Counted from the stretch's first letter, positions 36,417-45,870 are shown. The stretch: DNA of 64,000 bases from Jeotgalibacillus proteolyticus (GCF_002926065.1 NZ_PREZ01000002.1:186001-250000); one strand, 5' to 3'. The notes: generated from the letters alone by a model not told the origin. Program-made: numbers and translations.

Positions 36417-36862
36417 TCTTTGTTATCCCCCTTTGTTAGTTCAATCAGTGCCTGTAATGCAAGCTCATAACCAAGTACGCCGAATCCAACGATCTGTCCT
36501 GAAGTTACAGCAGCCAAAAGAGAAGTGTGTCTGAATGATTCTCTGGCATGTATATTGGAAATGTGCACCTCAATGACCGGAATATCAATTGAAGCTATTG
36601 CATCCCTGATCGCGTAGCTTGTATGAGAATAAGCTCCAGGATTAAACAGAACTCCCCTGTAATTCAGCTCTGCTGCTTCGTGCAGTGCATCAATTAAGAC
36701 TCCTTCATGATTGGATTGTTTTGCTGTCAGCTTATGACCATACTGCCCGGCTTTACTGATCAGATTCTGTTCTACCTCATCCAGTGTGGTGCTGCCGTAT
36801 ACAGCAGGCTCCCTTAATCCAAGCCGGTTCAGATTTGGACCATTTAGCAGTAAGAAAGTCAT
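36413..36862 (-). CDS. aroQ: Type II 3-dehydroquinate dehydratase
   Basis: 149 aa, the standard size. LLNGPNLNRLGLREPAVYG carries the catalytic Tyr and Arg, NPGAYSHTSYAIRDAI binds substrate, and EVHISNIHARESFRH has the catalytic His. It forms a dodecamer that makes 3-dehydroshikimate in the shikimate pathway; aroK at 51.2 kb acts two steps later. GAGGGTGA lies upstream of the ATG. Translationally coupled to yqhT. Confidence 0.96.
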   Translation of the reverse strand: MTFLLLNGPNLNRLGLREPAVYGSTTLDEVEQNLISKAGQYGHKLTAKQSNHEGVLIDALHEAAELNYRGVLFNPGAYSHTSYAIRDAIASIDIPVIEVHISNIHARESFRHTSLLAAVTSGQIVGFGVLGYELALQALIELTKGDNKE

Positions 36863-36927
36863 TTTTATGTCACCCTCTGCCTATTTGTTTTCTCAAATAG
36901 TGTACCACATGGATGTTAAATCTCCCA

Positions 36928-37413
36928 CTACTGACTTTTAGTCTCCTTGTCTGATTCAGGATCATACGGCTCGTCGTATGATATAGATAAGCCAACAAAG
37001 GCACCATGCAAAATAAATAAGCATGCAATGGATATCGAAGCGTGATGCTTAAGCTTTGTAATATCAGGTCCCATCTCGAGCCACCATCCGAATACTCCGA
37101 ATATCACTGCAAGAATCACAATATTAATGAAAATACCCGGCCACATTGTATCAGATTTTTTAATCATAAGCTGATATAACAACGCCCAGATAACAGAAAT
37201 CAAACAAATGAGTCCCCACCAAATAACGTGAGCCACGATTCCTTTTTGCCAGGATGGGGCAAGAAAAGACCAGGAAGGCATTAGTGTTTTTTTCTCGATA
37301 AAGTTAAAAAATTGAAATGCTTCATATACCAGGCAGAATAATATTCCCCCTGTAAGGCCAATGATAAGCGTTAAAGGGGTGCGTTTAATTGTTGGCGTTT
37401 CAATAGTAGACAT
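36928..37413 (-). CDS. yqhR: Conserved membrane protein YqhR
   Basis: 161 aa with four hydrophobic segments (about 14-35, 60-82, 92-118 and 127-146) and an acidic C-terminal tail (DEPYDPESDKETKSQ). It matches the YqhR family of Bacillaceae by length, topology and place between aroQ and yqhQ. Function is unknown. It is transcribed away from yqhQ; the shared upstream region holds two overlapping palindromes. Confidence 0.85.
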   Translation of the reverse strand: MSTIETPTIKRTPLTLIIGLTGGILFCLVYEAFQFFNFIEKKTLMPSWSFLAPSWQKGIVAHVIWWGLICLISVIWALLYQLMIKKSDTMWPGIFINIVILAVIFGVFGWWLEMGPDITKLKHHASISIACLFILHGAFVGLSISYDEPYDPESDKETKSQ

Positions 37414-37510
37414 GTTATCACCTTTTTTATTTTAAGTATGGCCATCCCGTTACTTCTTTTAGTCGAAACTTTCAATAATTAATTCATAAACCTAGTAGAA
37501 AAGGCTTTTA

Positions 37511-37534
37511 TTTAGTAAACTAAAGGTACCTTTA
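37511..37534. promoter_or_regulatory. Two overlapping palindromes in the yqhR-yqhQ divergent region
   Basis: TTTAGT-AA-ACTAAA (37511-37524) overlaps the perfect 14-bp palindrome TAAAGGTACCTTTA (37521-37534). They look like operators for a dimeric regulator. They do not match the cre, Fur, MntR, Rex or NrdR consensus as I know them. Confidence 0.5.
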
Positions 37535-37571
37535 TCATAAGGAATGTTAAGAGTAGGTTGGTGTATGAACG

Positions 37572-38519
37572 ATGAGTAATCAGAAAAAACCCGCTTACGG
37601 CGGGCAGGCTGTTATGGAAGGTGTTATGTTTGGCGGACGCCGTCATACCGTGACAGCCATCCGTAGAAAAGACCAATCCATTGAGTATTTTCATTTACCG
37701 AGAAAAACGAATCAATCTTTTCAAAAAATGAAAAAGATACCTTTTTTAAGAGGGATTATTGCTCTGATTGAAGCCAGTGCGAATGGAACACAGCATCTGA
37801 ATTTTTCGAGTGAACGCTATGACGTCCTGCCTGAAGATGATGAAAAAGTAAAGCAGGAGCAAAAAACCTCTAAGCTTGAAATGATCTTCGGCATCGCTGC
37901 TATAGGGGTTTTGTCCTTTCTATTCGGAAAATTTGTCTTTACCTTAATTCCCGTTTTTTTAGCTGCTTCTTTATCATTTGTTGTTTCAGGCCATATTGGT
38001 CAGGTATTTTTGGAAAGTGTGTTTAAAATTATCCTGTTATTAGGCTACATTTATTTTATTTCCCTCACCCCGCTGATTAAAAGGGTGTTTCAATACCACG
38101 GAGCTGAGCATAAGGTAATTAATACCTTTGAAAAAGGCCTGCCTCTCACAGTGGAAAACGTACAGTCACAGTCACGGCTTCATTACCGCTGCGGTTCCAG
38201 CTTTATTTTATTTACTGTTATTGTGGGAATGTTTGTGTATCTACTAGTGCCAAGTGATCCTTTATATGCCAGAATCCTGAATCGCATCGCATTAATTCCA
38301 GTGGTTCTTGGCATTTCCTTTGAAGTTCTTCAATTAACAAACAAAGTACGTTCTGTTCCGGTTTTGAAATTTCTAGGTTACCCTGGCTTATGGCTGCAGC
38401 TTTTAACGACGAAGGAACCAAAGAACGATCAGGTTGAAGTGGCAATCGCTTCTTTTAACCGAATGATGGAGCTGGAAAAAGAATCAGAATCTGGTTTAAA
38501 AAAAGCTGCACTTGTCTAA
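37572..38519 (+). CDS. yqhQ: DUF1385 membrane protein YqhQ
   Basis: 315 aa. Begins with the family signature YGGQAVMEGVMFGGRRH, has two central membrane segments (about 112-150), one to three more (155-175, 210-232, 236-255), and QYHGAEHKVINTFEKG and SRLHYRCGSSFILF, conserved His/Glu/Cys positions of DUF1385. The molecular function is not established to my knowledge; the conserved polar residues suggest metal or substrate binding. Followed by yqhP after 39 nt. Confidence 0.92.
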   Translation: MSNQKKPAYGGQAVMEGVMFGGRRHTVTAIRRKDQSIEYFHLPRKTNQSFQKMKKIPFLRGIIALIEASANGTQHLNFSSERYDVLPEDDEKVKQEQKTSKLEMIFGIAAIGVLSFLFGKFVFTLIPVFLAASLSFVVSGHIGQVFLESVFKIILLLGYIYFISLTPLIKRVFQYHGAEHKVINTFEKGLPLTVENVQSQSRLHYRCGSSFILFTVIVGMFVYLLVPSDPLYARILNRIALIPVVLGISFEVLQLTNKVRSVPVLKFLGYPGLWLQLLTTKEPKNDQVEVAIASFNRMMELEKESESGLKKAALV

Positions 38520-38558
38520 AATATAAGGTAAAGGATTGTTTAACGGGAGGTGGCTCGT

Positions 38559-38945
38559 TTGAATGCAAAGATGGCAGTTTTTTATAGTGTGGTCGGTTTC
38601 GCTGTTTTTGGTCTGATTTACATCCTTGTAACAGATCCAGCCAGTCTTATACGAAGAGTATTAACCTTTGCAGCCATTATTGGTGTTATTTACTTACTTT
38701 ACCGGCTATGGGCAAGCAGAAAGCCCGGACGGCGGGATCAGCAGGCATTTAAAAGAGCAGCGAAGCAATCAAAAAAACGATACGGCAATCCAGTATCGGC
38801 TTCCAAGATAAAAAAAACTGGGAAACAACCAGCTAAGAAAGCTGTCCCACTAAAAAAGAAATCCTCCGCTGCCCGTATTGACGGTCCTAAGCTAACCGTT
38901 ATTGAAGGTAAAAAAGGCAAAAAGAAAAAACGCATGTCACTTTAA
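38559..38945 (+). CDS. yqhP: SA1362-type membrane protein YqhP
   Basis: 128 aa from a TTG at 38559, 8 nt after GGGAGG; a GTG at 38550 overlaps the ribosome-binding site and is unlikely. Two membrane segments (about 4-22 and 32-52) lead into a very basic cytoplasmic tail rich in Lys and Ala (about 60-128, e.g. KKTGKQPAKKAVPLKKKSS). The tail could bind nucleic acid or membrane; this is inference. The stop overlaps the convergent yqhO stop by 9 nt, with no terminator between. Confidence 0.85.
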   Translation: MNAKMAVFYSVVGFAVFGLIYILVTDPASLIRRVLTFAAIIGVIYLLYRLWASRKPGRRDQQAFKRAAKQSKKRYGNPVSASKIKKTGKQPAKKAVPLKKKSSAARIDGPKLTVIEGKKGKKKKRMSL

Positions 38946-39824
38946 TATGTGTTTATCTAAATATTGCAATGTATGTGCACGTCCTAACTGAATAAGGGCG
39001 TGCATTTCGTTTGTCGTAAGCGTGGAATCCACAGGTGATAAATCCGGCACAGGGATAATCAATACATTTTTCTTGCTTATTTGTTCCAGGTGCCTTGCAT
39101 CATGCGCCTCTTTCATGGTTGTAAACAGGGCAGAATAAAGCTCGATAACATTTTCAATCTTTTTTTTCTGATTTTTTTTACTTGCAGCCTGCAGCTGGAA
39201 CCCTACAATCGGTACATCCTCTATTCCCCCATACTCTTCTAACATCCAAATTGGGAAATTGCTCAGAACCCCTCCGTCAACAATAATATGAGCGTTTTTT
39301 CCTTTATTCAATTTTACAGGCTCATAAAAAAAGGGCAGAGAGGCGCTCATTCTGACAGCCTCGGCCACGCTCATTGCCTGGGGGTCCCGGTCGTAATAGA
39401 TGGCATCATCAGGCAGGACGATCATCTTCCCCGACGTTAAATCGGATGCCACCATTTTTAACGACCCGTATGGCAGATCGGAAAATGCATAAACCCCTTT
39501 TTCCTTTAGCTTTTGTTCCAGCCACTCAAGCAGTCCATCCCCTGAGTAAAGCCCCTTTTTCCAATAGAGCTGAATCCATCTGATCCAGGAAGGCATCCAG
39601 TTCTTTTTACTGTTTTCTTTATAAATTAAATGGGACATGAAAGGCAGCATTCTATTTATTTCAGAAGAAGTATACCCCGCAGCTATCAAGGATCCCATTA
39701 GTGCACCGGCACTTGTGCCTGCAATTCTTCGCACCTTTATCCCTTTTTCCTCCAACGCCTGTACAACACCGATAAAAGCGACCGCTTTAATTCCTCCGCC
39801 TGAAAATACAAGGTCGATAATCAT
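38937..39824 (-). CDS. yqhO: Patatin-like phospholipase YqhO
   Basis: 295 aa. Patatin-fold catalytic dyad: oxyanion-hole glycine loop FSGGGIKAVAFIGV, nucleophile Ser in GTSAGAL, and catalytic Asp in VDGGVLSNFP. No signal peptide, so a cytoplasmic serine acyl hydrolase acting on lipids is likely. It is a single gene followed by the overlapping convergent yqhP end. In B. subtilis mntR comes next; here nrdJ does. Confidence 0.94.
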   Translation of the reverse strand: MIIDLVFSGGGIKAVAFIGVVQALEEKGIKVRRIAGTSAGALMGSLIAAGYTSSEINRMLPFMSHLIYKENSKKNWMPSWIRWIQLYWKKGLYSGDGLLEWLEQKLKEKGVYAFSDLPYGSLKMVASDLTSGKMIVLPDDAIYYDRDPQAMSVAEAVRMSASLPFFYEPVKLNKGKNAHIIVDGGVLSNFPIWMLEEYGGIEDVPIVGFQLQAASKKNQKKKIENVIELYSALFTTMKEAHDARHLEQISKKNVLIIPVPDLSPVDSTLTTNEMHALIQLGRAHTLQYLDKHILK

Positions 39825-40020
39825 CTTTCCACCTCCACTTCTTCATTTATATGAAGACAATTGGAAACCATGAAAAAGTGAAAATACTCAACAAACTATG
39901 AACAGTTTAAGCCAGCATAAAAGACAGAAATTCTATCTCAGTTTAAATGTTTTCAATAGAATTGATTATTTGCAGCTCCACTTAAAAGAAGCTCAGATCT
40001 CCTTAAACTGATTCAGACCT

Positions 40021-40061
40021 AAAAAACACCCCTTTAGAAAATTTATCTAAGGGGCGCTTTT
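40021..40061 (-). terminator. Terminator of nrdJ
   Basis: CCCCTTTAGA and TCTAAGGGG pair across a 7-nt loop (one bulge); the minus strand ends in TTTTTTAGG. Confidence 0.75.
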
Positions 40062-40081
40062 ATTGCTATTTAACTTCTATT

Positions 40082-42625
40082 TTACAAACCGCATTTTAGC
40101 TGAGCATTACAATTTGTACACGTATTACATCCGCCAATTTCTTTTACCGTCCCTTTTCGGCAGACCGGGCAGGTGTTCCCGAGTTCGGATCCAATGGTTA
40201 CATTTGTAGAGCGTAAATCCTGGATCGTGTCCACGAGTACGACGGTTTGTTTTTCTGCTTTTTCATTCATGGTGTTTTCTTCTGCTTTTAGCGTCAGAAC
40301 CTGAGAGTCACGGCTGCCGTCAACGTAAACCGTTCCTCCTTTTGCTCCGCCTTTATATAGTCTTTCATAAACACTTTCCACTTGTTCCACAGCATAGCCT
40401 TTAGGGGCGTTAACTGTTTTGGAGATAGAGCTGTCAATCCAGCGCTGGATTACACATTGTGTATCTGCATGCGCCTCTGGAGCAAGCTCCATAGCGGTTA
40501 CGAAGAATTCCGGAAGATCTGTTTCATCCGTCTTATGATTCCGGTCAAGATATTCTTTTACTATATCCGCCTTCACTTCAATGAATTTACCTAATCGTCC
40601 GCTTCTGTAATACGTGAAGGAGAAGTAAGGCTCAAGCCCGGTTGATACGCCAACCATTGTTCCGGTGCTTCCTGTAGGAGCAACCGTGAGAAGGTGAGAG
40701 TTTCTGATACCGCTTGAAAGAATTCCTTCTTTAATATCCTCAGGCATTTTTTTCATAAAGCCTGTTTCTGTAAAAGCCTTACGAAGTCTTAAGGTCTCTT
40801 CCTCTGTCTGTCCTTCGAGGAATGGGAATGAGCCTCTTTCTTTGGAGAGCTCAATGGAAGTTCTATAGGCTGTAGTCGCAATCGTTTCAAAAATCTTATC
40901 GACGAGTTCGTTGCCTTCAGCAGATCCGTATTCTTTTTCACAGTAAATTAATAGATCTGCAAGCCCCATTACACCTAAGCCGACTCTTCGTTCACCAAGC
41001 GCCTGCTTTTGATTATCTTCAAGGAAATAAGGGGTGGCGTCAATAACATTGTCCTGCATTCTTACACCGATTTCCACTGTCTTTTTCAGCTTATCGAATT
41101 GAACCGTTTTGTTTTCTTTATCAGCGAATTCAGCGAGATTAACTGCTGCCAGATTACAGACTGAATAAGGAGCAAGAGGCTGCTCGCCGCATGGGTTTGT
41201 TGCGACTACTTGCTGGCCATAAGCTTTAGCATTGGTCATGTCATTCGCATTATCGATAAAGAAAATTCCTGGCTCCGCCGAATAAGTAGCACAGATATTT
41301 ACCAGGTTCCACAGCTCTTTTGCTTTAATGGTCCGATACGTACGCACCGCATTGCCCTGTTTCTCCCATTCACGTACATCGCCCACTTCGTGCCAATTGT
41401 TATTGTAGGCTTCCATTTGGTCATGGGAATAGGACTCAACGTCCGGGAAGCGAAGCTTATACTCGCCGTCCTCTTCAACAGCCTTCATAAAGTCATCAGT
41501 AAGACAGATCGAGATATTTGCACCGGTCAGAAATTCCGGATTATGAACGGAATAAGTGCCGCCAGTGTTTAATTTCTCCTCTGCATCTTCAATAATTTGC
41601 TCATTAAAGCCGCCATATCCAGGGATCTCTTTATAATTTACAATGCTTTGATACATCCCCGCCTCCTGCTCGGTCAGCGGAGTGAACTTTAATTTCTCAT
41701 GTGCAATTTTCTTAATGAATTCATCCTCCGTGGTATCCAGCAAAAAGCGAAGAATACGAGGATTTTGCATCTTTGAGATAATAAATTCAACAATATCGGG
41801 ATGCCAGTCAGAAAGCATAATCATTTGGGCTCCTCTGCGGGATCCGCCCTGTTCCACCAGGTGAGTCAGTTTAGCGATATCATCAAGCCATGAAACTGAA
41901 CCGGAAGATTTGCCGTTTACTCCGCGTGCCAGTGTGTTTCTTGGACGCAGGGTAGAACCGTTCGTTCCAACGCCTCCACCTCGGCTCATAATCTCCATCA
42001 CCTGTTTTCTGTGGTCGGAAATGCCTTCGCGGGAGTCTTTTACAAACGGCATAACATAACAGTTGAAAAAGGTTACATCTGTTTTTGCGCCTGCACCGTA
42101 AAGCACACGTCCGGCAGGCACAAAATGAAGGCTTGAAAGCTCCTCATAAAACTTTTGTGTCCACTTTTTCCGGTCTTCCTCTGTTTTTTCGACAGAAGCG
42201 AGCCCAGTTGCATTTCTGAGAGCAATTTGCTCATAAAACACCTCAAGCGGTTTTTCAATTACATCCAATGACCGCTGAACAATTCCGGTTTCGATTTCTT
42301 TAGGTGTGTCGAGTGAGTTTCTGAATTCCTCCTCAATCAGCACATGCGCTTCTCTTTTCTCTGCATTAATACTTTGTATGTATCCTAAACCTCTCGCTGG
42401 AAATTTTGGATCCTCACGAATCGTAAGCACAACGAAATCACCTGTCCGCAGCGTTTTCTTCTCCGTATCCTTAAATGCATAGCGGTCGAGCATAACGAGT
42501 CGTGAAACTCCTTTATGGGTCAGTTTCATGTCCGGTGAAATAGGATGAACCGGGTCGAATTTTGAAATATCTTCATTTAATTGGCTTATATTGAGTGTTT
42601 GATGTTGAGTTGAGAGTGAGGTCAT
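40082..42625 (-). CDS. nrdJ: Adenosylcobalamin-dependent (class II) ribonucleotide reductase
   Basis: 847 aa from the ATG at 42625 (AAGGGGAT about 7 nt upstream). Key elements: FVPAGRVLYGAG, NCYVMPFVKDSREGI with the redox Cys, the active-site NPCGEQPLAPYSVCNLAAVNL segment (catalytic Cys), SGIRNSHLLTVAPTGS, and a C-terminal Cys-rich tail (CPVCRKGT, GCNTCTNCNAQLKCGL) that shuttles electrons or binds zinc. It reduces ribonucleotides with AdoCbl and needs neither oxygen nor a metal-radical partner. No NrdB/NrdF gene is nearby. Two NrdR boxes in its promoter predict dATP-responsive repression. Confidence 0.95.
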   Translation of the reverse strand: MTSLSTQHQTLNISQLNEDISKFDPVHPISPDMKLTHKGVSRLVMLDRYAFKDTEKKTLRTGDFVVLTIREDPKFPARGLGYIQSINAEKREAHVLIEEEFRNSLDTPKEIETGIVQRSLDVIEKPLEVFYEQIALRNATGLASVEKTEEDRKKWTQKFYEELSSLHFVPAGRVLYGAGAKTDVTFFNCYVMPFVKDSREGISDHRKQVMEIMSRGGGVGTNGSTLRPRNTLARGVNGKSSGSVSWLDDIAKLTHLVEQGGSRRGAQMIMLSDWHPDIVEFIISKMQNPRILRFLLDTTEDEFIKKIAHEKLKFTPLTEQEAGMYQSIVNYKEIPGYGGFNEQIIEDAEEKLNTGGTYSVHNPEFLTGANISICLTDDFMKAVEEDGEYKLRFPDVESYSHDQMEAYNNNWHEVGDVREWEKQGNAVRTYRTIKAKELWNLVNICATYSAEPGIFFIDNANDMTNAKAYGQQVVATNPCGEQPLAPYSVCNLAAVNLAEFADKENKTVQFDKLKKTVEIGVRMQDNVIDATPYFLEDNQKQALGERRVGLGVMGLADLLIYCEKEYGSAEGNELVDKIFETIATTAYRTSIELSKERGSFPFLEGQTEEETLRLRKAFTETGFMKKMPEDIKEGILSSGIRNSHLLTVAPTGSTGTMVGVSTGLEPYFSFTYYRSGRLGKFIEVKADIVKEYLDRNHKTDETDLPEFFVTAMELAPEAHADTQCVIQRWIDSSISKTVNAPKGYAVEQVESVYERLYKGGAKGGTVYVDGSRDSQVLTLKAEENTMNEKAEKQTVVLVDTIQDLRSTNVTIGSELGNTCPVCRKGTVKEIGGCNTCTNCNAQLKCGL

Positions 42626-42680
42626 TGTTTTATCCCCTTCCATTTAATCTTTTCTGTAGTGTACTCTTTTTTTTATCAAA

Positions 42681-42696
42681 ACACAACATATAGTAC
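42681..42696 (-). promoter_or_regulatory. NrdR box 1 upstream of nrdJ
   Basis: ACACAACATATAGTAC matches 13 of 16 positions of ACACWATATATWGTGT. It lies about +8 to +23 of the predicted transcript and starts 33 bp from box 2, about three helical turns. Confidence 0.7.
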
Positions 42697-42710
42697 TCGA
42701 TGTTTTTAAA

Positions 42711-42739
42711 CTCATACTATATATAGATTTTTTCGTCAA
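42711..42739 (-). promoter_or_regulatory. nrdJ promoter, with the 342-nt upstream region described
   Basis: -35 TTGACG (42734-42739), 17 bp, -10 TATGAG (42711-42716). NrdR box 2 occupies the spacer. The rest of 42626-42972 holds box 1, AT-rich DNA and the lipM terminator; I saw no cobalamin riboswitch motif. Confidence 0.55.
42714..42729 (-). promoter_or_regulatory. NrdR box 2 upstream of nrdJ
   Basis: ATACTATATATAGATT matches 13 of 16 positions of the NrdR consensus and lies between -35 and -10, so bound NrdR would exclude RNA polymerase. Confidence 0.7.
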
Positions 42740-42905
42740 CAAGAAAGTCGTGTCAAACAGGTAAATGGATGAATACCAGTTAAAATGTGGCGTAATCTTT
42801 AAATTTCATTTGATTTTCAAGGAAATTTGAATGGATTTGCCATTTGCAATTTTCGACAGGATCAGTAACGGAACGACACTAAACCTGTTTTAGCTATACC
42901 CTTAT

Positions 42906-42952
42906 AAAAATAAAAAAACGAGCAAGCGGCCCGCTTATCACTCGATTTTTTA
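42906..42952 (-). terminator. Terminator of lipM
   Basis: CGAG...AAGCGG and CCGCTT...CTCG pair around a GC-rich centre; the minus strand continues TTTTTTTATTTTT. Confidence 0.75.
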
Positions 42953-42972
42953 TGGAGAATCCTAAGATTCAT

Positions 42973-43818
42973 TTATCGTTTAAAATTCCATTCGTCATTG
43001 CTGTATCGGTTATCCATAATCTCTTCCACGTATGCCTGTTCTTCCGCAGTAAGCTTGTATGGTACAAGCTTAATTTCAAGTCCCTCTTCAAATCCTTTTA
43101 AAAATGCTTTTTTAGCCTGATCCAATGTAATCGGCCGGGCTGCCATTTTATTAATAGCGACTGCTTTTTGCTTAAATGCATTCTTCATTCGATCTTTTAC
43201 TCTCTCGCTTGGATAATGAAACAAACTGAACAGCTTCTCTTCATCAATATCAAGAAGGATTGAACCATGCTGTAAAATAACGCCCTTTTGCCTCGTCTGG
43301 GCGCTGCCTGCAATTTTTTTACCTTCTACTACTAGTTCATACCATGACGGTGCATCAAAGCAAACCGAGCTGCGAGGATTTTTAAGATCATTTCGTTCTT
43401 CTTCTGTTTTTGGCACAGCAAAATAAGCGTCCATGCCAAGCAGCTGGAAGCCATTTAGGATTCCTTCTGAGATTACTCTGTATGCTTCCGTAACGGAGGC
43501 AGGCATTTTGGGATGATTCTCTGTGACAATTACACTGTAAGTTAACTCCTGATCATGCAAAACTCCACGTCCTCCAGTGGGACGCCGGACAAAACCAAGT
43601 CCAAGCTCTTTTACCTTTTCCATATTTATTTCTTTTTCAACCTTTTGGAAATAACCGATTGAAAGTGTTGCTGGATCCCAGCCGTAAAAACGGATTGTCG
43701 GAGGAATTTTTCCTTCACTGTGCCAGTCAAGCAAGGCTTCGTCCAACGCCATATTATAGGCGGGGGAGGCATTTCCTGAATCAATAAATCTCCAAATCTC
43801 TTTATCCACGGCGATCAT
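42973..43818 (-). CDS. lipM: Octanoyl-[GcvH]:protein octanoyltransferase LipM
   Basis: 281 aa of the biotin/lipoate ligase-like fold. [20 protein letters not shown], the acyl-enzyme cysteine Cys153 in [13 protein letters not shown], and [11 protein letters not shown] with the conserved Lys (167/168) are visible. It moves octanoate from acyl carrier protein to the GcvH lipoyl domain, the entry point of lipoate synthesis in Bacillus. The glycine cleavage genes lie 0.6 kb away and a lipoyl E2 (BkdB) is in the same window. Single-gene transcript with its own terminator. Confidence 0.94.
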   Translation of the reverse strand: MIAVDKEIWRFIDSGNASPAYNMALDEALLDWHSEGKIPPTIRFYGWDPATLSIGYFQKVEKEINMEKVKELGLGFVRRPTGGRGVLHDQELTYSVIVTENHPKMPASVTEAYRVISEGILNGFQLLGMDAYFAVPKTEEERNDLKNPRSSVCFDAPSWYELVVEGKKIAGSAQTRQKGVILQHGSILLDIDEEKLFSLFHYPSERVKDRMKNAFKQKAVAINKMAARPITLDQAKKAFLKGFEEGLEIKLVPYKLTAEEQAYVEEIMDNRYSNDEWNFKR

Positions 43819-43894
43819 TTCCTTTTTTTAAAGTCGCTCTTTAGTCTAACAGAAGCATTCACTTTTTCAAAGAATAAGTTTCACAATAATTTCT

Positions 43895-43923
43895 TTGAAC
43901 TTCTGCCAAATCACCCCTATAAT
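43895..43923 (+). promoter_or_regulatory. Sigma-A promoter of yqhL
   Basis: -35 TTGAAC (43895-43900), exactly 17 bp, -10 TATAAT (43918-43923, perfect). Confidence 0.75.
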
Positions 43924-43959
43924 AAAGAATAGTGTTAAAAAAAGAAAGGGGTCAACGTT

Positions 43960-44340
43960 TTGGAATCACTTTACATTTTACTTGGTGTATTAGTTGCAAT
44001 TATTCTTTATTCAACTTACACATACTTTCGCCAGAAGCGAATTTTGAAGACGTTAACAGAGGAAGAATTTAAAAGCGGCTACCGTAAAGCTCAGCTGATC
44101 GATATTCGGGAGCAGCGTGAGTTTGAAGGTGGACATATTCTCGGCGCACGAAATATCCCTTTGTCCCAGCTAAAAATGAGAATGGGAGAAATCCGCCCTG
44201 ACAAGCCTGTATACCTTTATTGCCAAAACGGCATGAGAAGCGGCCGTGCAGCTCAATTTCTTCACAAAAAAGGCGTTCAAGATCTTTATCAGCTTAAAGG
44301 CGGCTTTAAGAAATGGACAGGCCGTGTGAAAAAGAAATAA
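43960..44340 (+). CDS. yqhL: Membrane-anchored rhodanese-like protein YqhL
   Basis: 126 aa from a TTG start with AAGGGG 8 nt upstream. One N-terminal membrane segment (about 3-19), then a single rhodanese domain (about 35-122) with the active-site Cys88 in YLYCQNGMRSGR. Likely a cytoplasm-facing sulfur or persulfide carrier tethered to the membrane; the true substrate is not known. A strong sigma-A promoter precedes it and a bidirectional terminator follows. Confidence 0.92.
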   Translation: MESLYILLGVLVAIILYSTYTYFRQKRILKTLTEEEFKSGYRKAQLIDIREQREFEGGHILGARNIPLSQLKMRMGEIRPDKPVYLYCQNGMRSGRAAQFLHKKGVQDLYQLKGGFKKWTGRVKKK

Positions 44341-44354
44341 TCGGTTTAACCGCA

Positions 44355-44397
44355 TAAAAAAAGATCCAAAGAATAAATTCTTTGGATCTTTTTTTTA
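44355..44397. terminator. Bidirectional terminator between yqhL and gcvPB
   Basis: AAAAAAAGATCCAAAGAAT and ATTCTTTGGATCTTTTTTT, a near-perfect stem of about 18 bp; ends overlap the gcvPB stop region. Confidence 0.88.
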
Positions 44398-45870
44398 TAC
44401 CTCGACTGCTTCCTTTTTCTCATAGCGCAATACAGGCTTTCTGGCAGCTTTTGTTTCATCCAGACGCCCAATGATCGTTGTATGCGGAGCTTCCTGAACC
44501 GTTTCAGGCGTTTCCTCCACTTCTTTTGCAATTTGAATCATGGCCTCAATAAACGAATCAAGAGTTTCTTTTGATTCTGTTTCTGTCGGCTCAATCATCA
44601 TACACTCCTCCACATTCAGCGGGAAGTAGATGGTTGGCGGATGATAGCCAAAGTCGAGCAGACGCTTTGCAATATCCAGTGTTCGAACGCCTAACTTCTT
44701 CTGGCGTTTGCCGCTAAGAACAAATTCGTGCTTACAGTGACGGTCAAATGGAAGATCATAATAAGGTGCAAGTCTTCTCATCATGTAGTTCGCATTTAAC
44801 ACTGCATATTCACTTACTGCCTTTAGTCCGTCAGGACCCATCGTCCGGATATACGTATACGCACGGACATTTATTCCAAAGTTTCCATAGAAAGGCTTCA
44901 CACGTCCGATGGACTCAGGACGATTATAATCAAATTCATACTGATCCCCTTTTTTTACTAAAAGAGGCTTTGGCAAATACGGGATTAAATCTTTTTTTAC
45001 ACCCACAGGTCCGGAGCCCGGGCCGCCTCCTCCATGAGGGCCGGTAAACGTTTTATGAAGATTTAAATGGACGACATCAAAGCCCATATCACCCGGACGC
45101 GCTTTTGATAAAACAGCGTTTAGATTTGCGCCATCATAATACAGCTTTCCTCCGGCTTCATGAATAATCGCTGCCATTTCAAGAATATTCTCTTCAAATA
45201 GCCCAAGCGTATTCGGATTGGTCAGCATTAAAGCAGCCGTGTCCTCTCCTACTACCCGCTTCAGATCTTCTAGATCCACTAAGCCCTGGTCATCGGATTT
45301 AACAGTAATGGTTTCAAAGCCTGCTACAGTTGCTGATGCGGGATTCGTACCGTGAGCTGAGTCAGGGACAATAACCTTAGTCCGCTTAACGTCGCCATTT
45401 GCTTCATGGAAAGCACGAATCATCATTAGTCCTGTCCATTCCCCGTGTGCTCCGGCTGCCGGCTGAAGCGTTACTTCATCCATGCCTGTAATTTCAATCA
45501 GATGCTCCTGAAGGTCATACATTAACTCCATAGCCCCTTGAACAGATGAAGCTTCCTGAAGAGGATGCACGTGAGCAAAACCGTTGTATCTCGCTACTGC
45601 TTCATTAACCTTTGGGTTATATTTCATCGTACAGGAACCGAGTGGATAAAAACCTGAATCTACTCCATGATTCCGCTTTGAAAGGGCCGTATAGTGACGC
45701 ATAATATCGAGCTCTGCAACCTCCGGCAATTCAGGGGCTTGTTTTCGTATAAAACCCTGTGGAGCAAGAGACTCAAGATCTACTTCCGGCACGTCAAGTT
45801 CAGGCAGGCTGTATCCTGTACGGCCTTCTTTTGACAGTTCAAATATTAATGGCTGATCCTTCTTATGCAT
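44395..45870 (-). CDS. gcvPB: Glycine dehydrogenase (decarboxylating) subunit 2
   Basis: 491 aa PLP-dependent half of the P-protein. The PLP lysine lies in [31 protein letters not shown] and [13 protein letters not shown] are family signatures. With GcvPA it decarboxylates glycine and loads the aminomethyl group on lipoylated GcvH (not in this window). It overlaps gcvPA by 8 nt. The gcvPB end coincides with the shared terminator. Expression should be induced by glycine through the riboswitch ahead of gcvT. Confidence 0.97.
   Translation of the reverse strand: MHKKDQPLIFELSKEGRTGYSLPELDVPEVDLESLAPQGFIRKQAPELPEVAELDIMRHYTALSKRNHGVDSGFYPLGSCTMKYNPKVNEAVARYNGFAHVHPLQEASSVQGAMELMYDLQEHLIEITGMDEVTLQPAAGAHGEWTGLMMIRAFHEANGDVKRTKVIVPDSAHGTNPASATVAGFETITVKSDDQGLVDLEDLKRVVGEDTAALMLTNPNTLGLFEENILEMAAIIHEAGGKLYYDGANLNAVLSKARPGDMGFDVVHLNLHKTFTGPHGGGGPGSGPVGVKKDLIPYLPKPLLVKKGDQYEFDYNRPESIGRVKPFYGNFGINVRAYTYIRTMGPDGLKAVSEYAVLNANYMMRRLAPYYDLPFDRHCKHEFVLSGKRQKKLGVRTLDIAKRLLDFGYHPPTIYFPLNVEECMMIEPTETESKETLDSFIEAMIQIAKEVEETPETVQEAPHTTIIGRLDETKAARKPVLRYEKKEAVEV

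Noticed and set aside
42740-42905. Cobalamin riboswitch ahead of nrdJ
   Set aside because: The B12-box core was not found, and it would lie upstream of the predicted promoter. The same core was not seen before mutA.
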